Assembly: GCA_020091685.1 (NCBI GenBank)
Contig: CM034606.1
Coordinates: forward strand, 23,514,695 to 23,578,694
Length of the DNA stretch: 64,000 nt
From: Lutjanus erythropterus
Taxonomy: Eukaryota; Chordata; Actinopteri; Lutjaniformes; Lutjanidae
Direction: 5' to 3'
Under the pieces are notes generated by a model that had not been told where the DNA came from, did no database searches, and saw nothing but the letters and a program-made list of their open reading frames with translations. The position numbers were made by a program, and so were the translations under genes. Below, piece after piece: positions 13,328 to 26,626 of this stretch. How positions within the stretch are numbered: the first letter of the stretch is position 1; each line of letters opens with the position of its first letter.

Positions 13328-13554
13328 CTGCAAAGAGAAAGTATATTTATGTCATAATTTATGCAGTGGATTTATGTGCAGAAAGTTTTGCCTAGCTGAA
13401 CGCCACCCCCTAGGGAGGTATCACAGGGACCATTAGTTTGGACAAAAACATAAGAGTTCGTTGTGTCCTTACATGAATGTCAGTTCACAGTCATATACAT
13501 GAAGTGAATTAATTGAACTACTTGAGGTATCACTCTCAACATTTGTCTACCAGC

Positions 13555-13775
13555 AAAGCTCAATAATTAACACATTATATATATAATTTGTTAACTTGGT
13601 TTTACGGGAGATTATGTGTATAGGCCATTTCTTAGCTTAGTGAAATTACTTCTGCATGGTCTGTGCTAGTTACCAGGCAACCTCATGGTGATAACAAGCC
13701 TTATGCTAAGCTAAGCTAATTGGCTATTAGCTGTGTCATCATATTTACAAGGCAGACATAAGAGTAGCATCAATT
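13555..13775 (+). repeat. Common teleost interspersed repeat (GCTAAGCTAAGCTAA type)
   Basis: The segment runs from AAGCTCAATAATTAACACATT through GGTTTTACGGGAGATTATG, GTTACCAGGCAACC and TATGCTAAGCTAAGCTAA to AGACATAAGAGTAGCATCAA. I recognise this order from repeats dispersed in many percomorph genomes; it has no coding capacity. A reverse-oriented relative lies at 21818-21965. Confidence 0.7.
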
Positions 13776-13783
13776 TAGTTACA

Positions 13784-14575
13784 GTGACCTGATGTCCAGG
13801 TTTGTCTGGGACTGTCCCGGTTTCAAGCTGGGTGTCCTGACAAATGTCTGTGAAAACAAATTTTCACCTCTAAGTGAATACAAAGGCGCATATTTCCCCG
13901 TCATTAAATATTTAATACCCTCAGTAGAAATTTTTATAGAAATGCCAAATGCAAGGTGGCAAGTCTTGGGCACATAAAATGTCTGCATGGTTCAGAGCAT
14001 CACAACATGAACACACATTGCCACAAATCTGCACCCAAAGACAGGTGGAGAATGATTTTCCATCAGGTAGAACTATAGAAATAAAAAATAAAGAAACTGA
14101 TGTGGTGATGATTACATCAGACAAATGCTTATTTTAGCCGTAATCTTTATGTAATTCACCTTGTACATGATGTAATTAATATTGCGTAAGTGTGTTCGCA
14201 CTGCAGTGTTTATAAATTATAATTACAGGCCAGTTGGAAAAGAAATGAGCCCTGGTCACCAGATGTCTACTTCATTAAAAAAAGCTGAACATTGAGTTAT
14301 AACTGACCAGTCTGATGTGTGTAGAAGTGTGTATGGTTATACTGTAACAGCCTGGTGTTGTTTCCTGTGACTGAATCAAGGTAAACACAGTGAATTTTAA
14401 ATGTTATTTTCATCCCCACTAATTTCTGATGCACCCAAAGTCATTTTGACCTGGAACCTGGCCTGTCTGTGGGTGTGCTAAGCACTGAAATGATTTGCAT
14501 GAAAATGCCTGCATAAGCACATGCATGAATGTATGGTACACTTAATGGTCCCAGTTTCGGGATCTGAAAATATGG
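13784..14575. mobile_element. Possible decayed DNA element with TGTCCCGGTTT-type ends
   Basis: The left part has CTGATGTCCAGGTTTGTCTG and GACTGTCCCGGTTT; the right part has CCCAGTTTCGGGATCTG followed by ATATGGTCATCCTA, a loose inverted echo. The interior has no coding sequence. Boundaries are uncertain. Confidence 0.3.
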
Positions 14576-14615
14576 TCATCCTACATTTAACTCTCAGAAA
14601 ATGTCTTTTAAGCAG

Positions 14616-14654
14616 TTACATGCACTGGTATGTATATACACAGGCAATTTCTAC
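14616..14654 (-). CDS. oprm1: Possible read-through C-terminus of oprm1 (exon 3c extension)
   Basis: If the GTAGAA donor is not used, the frame continues for 12 codons ([12 protein letters not shown]) and stops. Mammalian mu receptors have a comparable isoform, MOR-1A, in which the exon 3 donor is ignored and a few intron-encoded residues are added. The added length happens to equal the mammalian exon 4 product (12 residues), but the sequence does not resemble it (LENLEAETAPLP). It could therefore be a real isoform or simply the start of the last intron. Confidence 0.35.
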   Translation of the reverse strand, partial: VEIACVYTYQCM

Positions 14655-17600
14655 CTGTTGATTTGACCTTTCTCCTGTGTTTGCACTGTTGTGTTCACGC
14701 TGTGGGAGCTTGCGGCTAGTGGCTCCGGTGCGGGACGAGTTCTGCATCTCTAACACAGAGGGACTCGGTGTGCAGAACTCACGGAAACAGCGCTTAAAGT
14801 TCTCATCCAGGTAACCATAAAGAACCGGGTTCAGGCTACTGCAGGAGGCAAAAACAGGGTCACAGTTTAACACTAGAAATCAGCTTCCCCATAAACTCAC
14901 CAACATCATTTTCACCTTTATATACAGTATATTGAAGGGTGTGAAAGCTACTGTGTGAAAGTCAACTTAAGAAATTGTAGAAAAACGTGTACCATCAAAT
15001 GTACATGATCAAAAACTCAATACCATTTGCTCTTATCTGTTAAACACAATTTTTCTCATAATAAACATCCTGTTATCTACATTTAACCAGGCTTCCCATC
15101 TAAAATTACACCACCCAACATGTTGCATTTCAGTGATAAAACCTCTTTGAGATATTGTGCAAATGCAGGAGAGGGAATCTGTTAAATTAAATTTCAGTCT
15201 GTACTCAAAAATATACAGGCACACACACACACACGCATGCATGCATGCACACGCACACAAATGACAGTAACCATAGTTTGAAATTATGTGTGTGAAGTTT
15301 TTTCAGCTTCTGGAGTGAGACCTGCCAGAAAATGTTTGGGAGCCACTGGTTCTGAATTACTATACCTGAATATGTAGGACTAATAGTTTTGATATTACAG
15401 TGAATATATTTATCCATGTCCACTGCCAGGCACGTACCTGTTGGTGTAGCCCAGGGCGATGCAGAAGTGCCAGGTGATAGTCTGCAACGTGGAGCTGGGG
15501 ATATTGATCAGAGCTATGATGATGACAAAGACGTGGATAGGCGTCCAGCATACGATGAAAACGGCAACCACCACCAGGACCATGCGGGTGATCCGACGTA
15601 GGTTCCTGTCCTTCTCCTGTATGTGTGTGTGTGTGTGAAGGACGTAGGTGGTTTAGTGTGGGTGATAAGAGGGAGTGCAAGATGAGTGTTGGAAAAAAGA
15701 GGAAGAAGTACAAGGGGGGATGATGGAGGAAGGACAGAGGAGAGTGGAGCATAAGAGAAGGAAGGAAATGTGGAGTGAATGAGGAAAAGGAAAAGGAATT
15801 ACATGAAGTATAAGAGAGGATGATGGATGAGGAGAAGGTGGTTAAAGCGAGGATAAGAGGAGAGTTAAAGAGGCAGAGAGAAAAGAAAAAGGATGATGGA
15901 AAGGAAGACAAATGGTAAAGAGAAGTGGTTGAAGAGCTATGAGTAGGAGCATTTTTCTTTTTCCATTTGTATCAACTGTTAATACAACCTGATCAGAATT
16001 TGCATGTGTTTTCAAGCCAGTGTTTGGTACATTTTCTCAAATACTGAGTGTGAAATTGTTGTTGGGTCATTTCACCTTCTACTGCAATTAATTAAAACTG
16101 AACCACAACCTCAGGCTTAAGTTGATTTAGCCCTAATTGTTTTCTCTTGAGAGCAATGAGTGCACCTTATTTGCATGCATGCTGCATGCTCTGGGCAGCC
16201 TCTATTTTGCTTCATTATTCTGAAAGATAAAATCAATTACTTATTTAGTAAACAGCATAGGCCACATAGCTGGTAGACCAAAGGTTTTAAAATTTGCAAA
16301 ATGCTCTCTAATGCTTATGATCTAAAATTCCCATTTGCATCTAATTAAAAGCCTCTGGCACATAACGTAGCAAGATAACTCACTATATTCACTCATTTTG
16401 GCTGATGTGTGTGAAAGAAAAACACGTTTTTCTTAACCTGAGAGCCCGACAGCATGCGCACACTCTTGAGCCGCAGGATCATGAGGCCGTAGCAGACGGT
16501 GATGATGAGGACAGGCATGATGAAGGCGAAGATGAACACGCAGATCTTCAGCAGGGTGTCCCAGTACCAGGAGGGGTGGGGGAAAATCAGCTTGCAGTCA
16601 ACAATGCTGGAGGCTGCACAGGGTGTGGAGATACATATATGTTCACGTGTTCACAGCAGGTAAACAGAGACAGAAACCTTCATTACTTGCACATGAGCGA
16701 TTTTACAAGTAGTTATTTTTATCCATCCTGTTTTCACTGGTCTTGCTCTTTTTGAACATCTGGTGTTCCTTCCTTTAAAATGTGTCTGTGTGATCTGGTT
16801 GTACACAATTCAGTTCAATGCAGTGTTGTACAAGTTGAGTCACAATATTTAGGGATGCCACTAATAATTATTTTTATTTTTGACTAGACTCTCAGTGCTT
16901 CTATGATTCATTGAGGCAGTTGTTTAGTCTACAAAATGTCACTGAATAATGTATTTGATTTGCTTGTTTTGTCCCACAAACAGTCTAAAACCTTAAAATA
17001 TTAAATTAAACAGGGAAAAGGAATAAATTCTGACTTTTTTTAAGAAGCTGAAACCAGTAAATGACTTCAACCTGCAAGAAGTGATTTGGCCATTTGGGGA
17101 CAGTGGAAACAAGACGTAAACACAACATTAATTATTATCACATTTCACAATAATACTGCGACTATCACTTGTTAGCAACCAGTTGCTTTTTTTTTTTTAC
17201 AAATCCAGCTCATTGACTGTAAAATAAAGTTGGACAATGCATCTTCCCTTTCTCCCACTGTTCAGAAATTAAGCCAAGATATCCCAGATGCATGCTTGCT
17301 GGTTTCACTGGTGATGTTATTTGAAGCCAGTGTCCACACAGTAATGATCAGAGTTCAGTATTGAGGTTCCAGCTGTCAATCATGCTCTGAATTCCCCCTT
17401 TTATTGCATCAAATAACTAATTAAAACAAACATATCAGAAAAAAGACCACTTGTAAAAAAATATCAGTATCATAATAAGTACCTACAATGACAGAAACCA
17501 TGTTACAGAAATATTTATTTGACATGTACTTTAATATTTTAGTAAGGTCCATGTCCTATCTGCTGAAATGGAGGAATTTATGACCTATACTGTAGCCAGC

Positions 17601-20600
17601 CACTAGGGGGTGATCAAGATGTTTTGATTTCACTCTGGGGGGAACTGTTATTTGTCCATCTTTATATATGTTGTTGATCCAGCAGACATTGAGCAATAGT
17701 AGCATTCATTTGCAGGTTTTTTGGAGGGAAATCAGCTCCCATCATCACATTGATTGGTATATTGTTTCAGCACCAACAGTTTTGTTTGTAGCTCTGTTTT
17801 ATCTGTCTCGAAGAAGTTAATGTCCTCCCACTTCTTCAAGTCATTTTGGAAAATGAATTTCCACCTGGGAACTCTGGTTGTACCGAGGTTATTCTTTCTG
17901 TTATGAACCACCACATCCTTGGTAAAAGTCCAACTGTTTGTTGCATTTCCATTCCCTGTCTCTCTCCCCTCAGTCTTTGTAGTCTCTCCAGTAATTAAGG
18001 CATAAAACTAGCCAGAAAACTAGTGGACTAGTAGACATATATTTGAAATGTATTTCCTGTATTTTGCTATGTTTACCTTGGTTGGGAATGTATATATTAA
18101 AATCCAGTGAGTGGGATCCTTTGGGATTTGGCATACTGGTGAAGTCTGTTTAAATTTTCATGAGGCCACTGTGTAAATGTGCTCTCAGTGTTACTATAAG
18201 ATGTAGGTGTGAAGGTACTGTATATATGTGTAGGTATGTATGTCTCTTCTATGTAGTTCTACAAGTAAAACTATCAACTCAATCATTTATCACTATTTTA
18301 TCATCAAAAAACACATGGGAGATCTTTACAAGTCTATATCTTTCATACACTCTCTCAGTCTCAAAACATTTTTTAGCTAACCGTACAGAGACAAACTAAA
18401 TGTTTTGTGGAGCTTTTCATTACTTTCACTCCTCCAAACAGAGCAGCATCACACTTCAGCAGTTTCAGTGGCAGTTTTTGCTCCATTACCACTGCAATTA
18501 CACATAGACAGCCTGTCGGAGGTACTCTTTGCAGGTAGCTCCTTGACTATGCAGACGGTTATATTGGTCACCAGCCAGGCATATAGTATTAAATAGTTAT
18601 TTTGTGCAATTCTACAGAACAACCTAAACAGCTCCTCTGGGTTGTCTCCTTTTATGGAGTCTGCTGGAGTACATAATTGCTCTTTAAAGTTGGAATGAAG
18701 AGAAAGAACAGTCTGTTTTCTTCCTATTTTGTACTCGTATTTGTTGCAAAGACCTTGTTGAACTCAGTGACTAAGAGAGAAATAATTGCTTTTCACAGCC
18801 CTCCAGGTTCATCTATGTCATCTATGCCTGCCACTTGAGGGTTAGATGCTACTTTTTGACATCATCACTTCCTCAGTCCAGTTCTGTTCTGTTGGATTTC
18901 CAAAAAAATGTTGAGCCTAATCTATTTCTTGTGTTTTTTGTAAAACAGTATGTCTAAACATGAATCACATTCTGTCAAACACACACAGTAAAACTATTTG
19001 TGTGTTTGTACACACTGCAGTGTAGGAATAATGGTAACTTACGAGTGACGGCAGTGGAGGCCATGACCATGACAGGCAGTCCAATGGCCGAGGAGAGAAT
19101 CCAGTTGCAGACGTTGACTATCTTGGCGTTATGCGGCGTCCTGAAGTCCAGCGCTTTGACTGGGTGGCACACAGCGATGTAGCGGTCGATGCTCATGGTT
19201 GTGAGCGTGAAGATGGAGGTGAACATGTTGTAGTAGTCGATGGACATGACCATCTTGCACAGCACGTCACCAAACGGCCAGGTCCCCATCAGGTAGTTGA
19301 CGCTCTGGAACGGTAGCGTGCTGGTGACCAAGGCGTCGGCCAGAGCGAGGTTGAAGATGTAGATGTTGGTGGCGGTCTTCATTTTAGTGTATCTGTGCAG
19401 AAAGCATGGATTTATAATGAGATAAACGACCCCAGGGTATAGATTAAAAAAAACCCCATCACTGCTACCCTCCTAAAGACCCCCAGGATGACAACAAATG
19501 AGTTGCATCATTTCTAGTCTTTTTGCCTCTTTTGTAGTCTTTTTGTGCCTCTTTCTAATCATTTTGGGTCTAATTGCAGTTGTTTTGAGTCTCTTAATTT
19601 TGAGTCTCCCCTGTAGTCCTTTGGTGTCTCGTTGTAGCCATTTGTCTTTCTAGTTGTTTTGTATCTCTTTAATCTCTCTAATGCTTTTGTAACTCTTTGT
19701 TGTGTGTAGAGGAAAAAAAAAAACGCATGATCAGGACATCCCTGCTTTTAACTGAGCTCTCTGACTTTCCAACAAGACCTGTTGACAGTCACATCATTCA
19801 GTTTGAGTTTGAAGTGTTTGCTTTCATCTTCAGATGAAGGTTTTTCATCAGGGCCCAATTCATTCTGAAATCATCATACTCACCTGTTTAACGTGATGGG
19901 ATTTTTAGATTGATATTGTTACTGTTGCTGAAGCTCTACGATTATTTGAATTAAGTGTTCCTACAGGTTAAGAAAATTCTGATACTTCTTAAGCTAAATA
20001 AGCATTTACAGAATCCCACTGACTTATCTAAATAATACATTGTCACAAAGCTGCAAAGAGGGTCATTCTTAGCTCATGAGCTAAGGAAGAGCTAAACTCA
20101 TTCATCTATTCATTTATGTATTTATTAATTCATCTCAATTATATGGAAATAAAAAGTATAATTAATTACTACAGTTAATATATGTGTATGTTATGGCAGA
20201 GAACACAGCAAAACAAAGTAAAAAGGTATTTTTAATCTTATGACATTGCACTGTAGACGAAAACCTCATCTCTTACTTAAACCTCTTATTAGAAACCCTT
20301 TCCAAAATATGCCTGGTGCAGTGGTCAGCAGATGTTAAAGGTGGGGTATATGTTTCTAATGCAGTACACTTTTTGTCACAACACTATTCCAGCTGATCAG
20401 CAATAGGTCGGGGGAGCGGATATGGGGGACGTGAACAGGATGGTAAACCTTCTGAGGGAGCACTGAAGGGTGTGTTTGTTTGGCTGTTGAGTTCAAATAG
20501 CAACAATCCTTCTCCAGAACTGCATACCCCATCTTTAATGAGTAACTATGATATTATCATATTCATAAACACAAGGAAAAAGTAAGTAAATTAATGTTGT

Positions 20601-23600
20601 CTTTTTGTTTTTGAACCACTGGAACAGTATTATCAACAAAGATGTATGCTTCAAAGACAAACATAAAAAAGACACAAGTAGAGTGCCAAGCAATTATTTG
20701 AATGTGATGAATACCAGTACCGATACCACACATCCTGGTGTTTGTAAATAATTCAGGTGTCTAGTATCATCTACCAGCTCCTTTTGTAACAGCAAACTTC
20801 CTGTTTAATTAGTTCTAATGGTTCAGTTTAAAAGAAGCTGTCCACAGGAGTAAAGCCCAGACTCCCACAGGTTTTAAAAAGACATCAGAAAGAAATTACT
20901 TTCCTTAGGCTGTTTATAGCATACTTTCTAGAATAAAATTACATAACATTTATATGCACAAATGTTTTATGAAATGCACAGTATTTCTTCAAGCTCTTTT
21001 TTGCATATTACAGTCTATACATGTCCAATTTCTATCATAATGGCAAAGAGGGGACAAAGACATCTATTCTTAAGTAAACCTGCTTCTCAGCGTGCACTAG
21101 CTTTTTGTCATCTGAATGATGGATGATCAAAGAATTTCAAGGACTATCACTTTGTAGACAAAAATGTCCTTTCAGTTATTGTGGTGAGCAAAAAACTGTG
21201 TGAGTTCAAAGATCACAGAGGACAGTGTTTACAGAAAACAGGAGAAAGCGTGGATCCATTAGCCGAGAGGATGGAACACAAAAGATTGAAATGGCTCAAC
21301 TGTTTAGAGCTCCTGTCAGCAAAGAAATATACTATGTTTAGCCTTTGTCCACATGGCAGTGGTGGACGTCACAAAGATCTTTTTATCTGTTTATTTTGCA
21401 CGTCATAACCTGCACACCAAAGATCCAAATGAAATAAGTAAGAGAAAACAATCACAACACACATTTCTAGGTGACATCCACTGTTCATGGCAAAAATGTA
21501 GTGAAAATATAATAAATATGGATAAAAATGAAGTGAAAAGTTCAGCCACAGCCTGCAGCTCGACACCACCTGAACATAGAAAAGTGAAGTATGGCATTTT
21601 AATCAAGCTTCTTTTGTTTTTCACATTGTTAAATGTGAGGAGAATTTCTACCACTGAATCCCTCAGTGAGGTCAAGAAGCCTGTAAACTATTAGGCCCTC
21701 AGGGTGACAAATAATGAAGCTATAATAAAGCTTCCAGGAATTAGACTCTGCCTGAAAGACACTTATAATTCAGCACTTTACATTTCAGATTTTAATTGTT
21801 TTTCCCATTTAATTGATAGGTGAAAGATTGATACAACTCTCCTATCTGTCCATTAATAATAAATAATATTAATATTATATATTAATACATGTATCTATAT
21901 TTATTATGAAGCTACAACAGTGGCTGGTTAGCTTAGCTTAGCTTAGCATAAAGGCACATAGCATGTTACATCTCAATACGTCCAAAAGCCGAAGTATAAA
22001 AATGACAGAAAGGGTAATGTGATGGAATTATCATTTTTATTTGATTTGTACTATGATACACATGACATGATACAACCAGTGTGTAGGATTTAGTGACATC
22101 TAGCAGTGAGTTTGCAGGTTGTAAATCCCTCATTTTAAGCCCCAAATGCACTAAAAGTGATAATTGATGCATCGAATTATGGCTCACTACAGGCATTGGA
22201 TTTTCTAGCTACACAGAACTACCAGTACTTTGAAGGAAAGGTCGCTATTAATATATACATGTTTATTTGTTTAGTATTATCATTATTAATAATGTATTTA
22301 TTTAACAAAATATTAAAAAAAAAATCCTCACCTTTTCAGGTCAGTCAGTAGAATGATATCATATTAAATGGTGCTCAGTATTCATGTTTTTTGTTTGTTT
22401 GTCACTGGGAACAGAGACTCCAGTCTGCAGTGTAGTTCAGACGTCACTCATAAACCACAGAGCTGTACAGCAACATTACGATTCATGATTTAAAACAAAA
22501 AGATTTTATAGCACATTGACAAATTATTCCATATCCACACACATGTTGTAGCCCCATGAGCATCCTTTTCTCAAGTCCGTGCCTTTTTAAAAAAAAAAAA
22601 TTCCTTTTAGCTCTCTCTCAACAGGTACTGCAGCTGCAGAAAAAAAAAGCTTTGGTCCTCATTTGACACTCCAGAATCGAAACGAGGTTGGAGTTGGTGT
22701 GCATTCTGCCACTTAAAACAACAGGTGTACTTCAAAACATGCACATCAGATGCTTTCGGTGTGTTTGAGCCTTCACTTGATTCCCTTACAAGCATGTAAT
22801 AAACGGCTTATTTGAAGGTAACGAAAACACAACAGTTATTTTCTTGATTATTATTTTCTGTAAATCTTTGACACTGGACCTTTAACAGTCAGATAAGAAA
22901 GTGGTATCGACTTTCTCATCTAACTCTACCAGAACATGCTATTTCATGTAAAGACTACTTATGACACATCTCCTGTCATAATGTTATTGAATTAATCTGT
23001 ATACACAAAGTGACAGTGATACATCGCACCCTCTGGCTTTTACTTTATTAAACCCAAACTGTCATCCTACCTGCGAGGTAATTTACTTCTGTTTTGTTGT
23101 AACACTCTCCTCAATAATCCCAAATCCTCTTAACAACCAGAGATGACAGTTAGTTCATTAAATTCTGATTAACTTTAACACTGACAGCTCAGTGTGTTTG
23201 TTATTTCAGGCTTTATTTGCACGGGGACCGACAAGCCACCTCGAGATGAAGTAAAAGCTGTCACCCTACACTGAGTAGTGTGCCGGAGCTGGAGGTAATT
23301 TCCAGCCGGCCCTTATTGACTTTGTTACTGTCGTTAACATGGCTGCAGATGATAGCTTGTGTTTCTCCTGTGTGTTGTATATCTGAGGCTTGTGTAAGAA
23401 CAGCATGCTGTATGGGATTGAATGGCCTCATATCGTCTACATTAACTGAATGTGTTTTAATAATGACTTTCCAGCTATAATTTATTCTTTGCCCTTGAGG
23501 TTTTGCAACACTGATTACCTTATTGTCAATATGCTTTGATTATTTTATGTTGCAAGATTTATTTACAGTCTTTATTATTTAGATTTCTGTAACCTGATAT

Positions 23601-26583
23601 ATCTTTACAGTATGAATAAATGTACAGTAGAACTAACAATAAAAGAAACCTTTTTGGAATAGATTCTTGTTCCTGTATTCTGTTAACACTGGCAATTTTT
23701 CCAACAATACACATATTGTATGCCAGTACCACTTATGCTGTATCATATGCCTTTCCTCCAGAGTCCTCTGTGATCTTCCAGCCCATTATTGATGGAGGAG
23801 GGTTCATGTATATCTGTGTGTTCCTTCCACAGCCACATTGCACTCAGAGTTGTGTTTATTCATGCTAGCTAAAAGTGAAAGAATATGGACAGATACAGTC
23901 AGTGTGTGAGGCAGGCCTTTCACAGAGACCAGGTAAGGTGGATAGTTGGCGAACACCTTTACAATTCATTGTAGTAGGGCTGCAAAATTAATGATCAAAA
24001 TCACAATATGGCCAGGTACAATTTCCAAATTGCAGAAGCTGAAATTTTTTGTGTGACAAAACAGCATTATAATGAAATACTATAGTGCTGCAGATATGTC
24101 CTGGCCTACAAATCTCCAAATGTTCTCCAGATGCAACAGAACATGTTTGCTTGGTACAGAATGTCACAGAATCATGAGTTTAATACGTTTTTCAGGGATA
24201 ATTAAAGGATAACTTTGGTATTTTTCAACCCTTGTTTCACAGCTGCCAGCTGCATTGGTCTCTGTCAATACTGAACCAATTTCAAAACGAGTTGTTGCTG
24301 CCGCAAAGAAAATGCAGCAGCCTGCAGCAAAAAAAAAAAAAAAAAATGAGGCATATAATTCTAACAAGGGACGCCAAATCTGAACGGTTTGTTGAATCCC
24401 GTGTTTTCTGACCTCAGTAACCCACACCGACTAGGTTGTCTTATTTCACAGTTTGTGGGTTAGTAGACACTCCAAATACCCAAATGCATGTGCAGAGTGT
24501 TCATAATATGTCTCCTTTAACTCTATGTATGATTGATGCTGCATTGGTCATCCTGATTCTTTCATTTTTATTGGTGTGTGTGTGGAGAAAACTGACACTG
24601 ACAGAAGGACAGCAATCTGCTGTCTATTGTTATGGACATGTAAAAAAAAACAAAAAACAATTAGAAACATGGTTTCCCATATACATGGCCACAAAAGTGG
24701 CATTGTCCAGGAGAAATATACCTGGGGAAATCATGTTTCTGGTTTACATGGAGTTTAATAAATATTGGACAACTGGACTCCAGTCTGTGGTTAGTTTTAG
24801 CCAATAAAATCTCCATGGTTACAGTTAGGGAAAAATCATAGTTTCGGTTAGTAAGTTAACACGTTCTGTGAAGTCAGTGTTGACTTATTATAATATAATA
24901 TTAATACCAAGACCCCAGTCTCTACCTAACCTTAACCACATGCTGCAAGAGCCTGTACATAATCATAAAAAAGTTAATCATGCTTTAATCAAAATAAGCT
25001 GATACTGATATGTTGTTAGTGAATGTGTTGCGATATGTTCTGATGGTAGTAATGTTTTCTCTTGCACAAGAGCAGCATATAAAGGTAATCTATAGGAGGC
25101 AGGGTCGTCTGTATGTGCACAAGATGTTGGACAAGAACGACCCACCAGCAGGTATCTCAACAAGTTTAAAACACTTTCATGAGCTGTGTCTGGCTTCAAG
25201 GTCTATTGTGTTGCTGACAGCATAGAGTTAGACAATAGATATGAACTGAGAAAAAATTATTATTTTATAAAGGATAAAATTAACTCCCATGCCAGGAAAA
25301 ATCACTTCATAATAGCACTCATAAAGAAGATAGAGATCTCCTGCCGATGAGTTCTCATTTTGGAAGAAAACTTTGACAAGAAAATTGAAGCGCTGTTCAT
25401 TCCACATAAACAGAAGATAAGGACATTGTCTCATTATATGTCAGTAAACAGACGTCAAATAAAAATGTTTACAGCAGATATTCAGTCTATCATTGACAGG
25501 AACATAAGTGACAGTAAAGCTACAGACAGGCAAAACAGAAGTAACCACCTGCGGAGTAAATCTTAATTACACTGCTTCACCAAATAAACAACACTCAATA
25601 AGAGAAATCGTTCAATCTGCCTCTAAACTACCTTGATTTGGTCTTTTCCTGGACCACTGAAGCACTGAGGCGGCAGATAGATGTGCAGTAATGGACCTTA
25701 AAACCCTCCAAAACAGTCCTTTCAGTGAAATCATGTATAATTCATAGCCTTCCATCAACCCATTAGTTGTGGTTCCCACCTGGGGGTGTGAGGACTCCTT
25801 CCTCCTGCTTCTCATCTGTCTTCATTTCTCCTTAAATGAGAAAAAACAGATCTCATAATGAAGCTAAATTATCCATGAGATGGAGACGATACTGATGAGA
25901 AGCTGATTTACAGAACGTCAGCCGAGTGTCACACACTGTCCTCTGGATGCATTATTCAAACAGACAAGTCATTTGACACATACTGTGTCAGAAAAAAAAA
26001 AAAAAAAACTGTGTTCATTTCCTTGTTTGAACACATTAACATAGAAATGCTCTTTAGCGGCAGGGTGCACTTGAGGATTGGTTGTTTTAATATGCACAAA
26101 TTCAACAGAGCTAAATGTGGCCATTTTGGCAAATTTGTAATTATGACAAAATACTTTAGTTTAGACCCTCTCTGACTGAAGACCCCAAATAATCTCATAT
26201 GCACGCTATAACAAATTATTGAAAGGAAAATTACAATTACCTCTAGCCTGGCTCCCAAATGAGTCTAATCTGTTTCTGAAACTGTGGTTTAGAAGCACAG
26301 AAACAGCTTTTTAACTGCTCATTAATCATTTGAATGAGATTTTTTTTTTCATGTTGTTGATTAGAATGAAAATTTCAGTGGCGATTCATTTAGATTTTGG
26401 CAGTGATATGGAAATTAGAGAAGTCACCCCCTTTTTATGATGGAATATCAGTGTCTAATCTGATCAGCTGCAAGTAATATGTGGTTTACTTTACTATCCA
26501 CCCATCTGTTTTGATTTCTGCCATGTTCCAGTCAATAGGAGCCTCTCTGCAAGAATCCAAACCATTTAATATGAAAAGTATTC

Positions 26584-26626
<43 letters not shown>

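Noticed and set aside
14838-16613. Delta or kappa receptor instead of mu
   Set aside because: NSS before LNPVLY and WDT in ECL2 are delta-like, but TM4, ECL1, Trp at 7.35 and the REH...RSNQQ tail agree with mu.
19000-19316. Plus-strand frames opposite exon 2 (and similarly opposite exons 3a, 3b and 1)
   Set aside because: They are antisense shadows of a highly conserved receptor exon.
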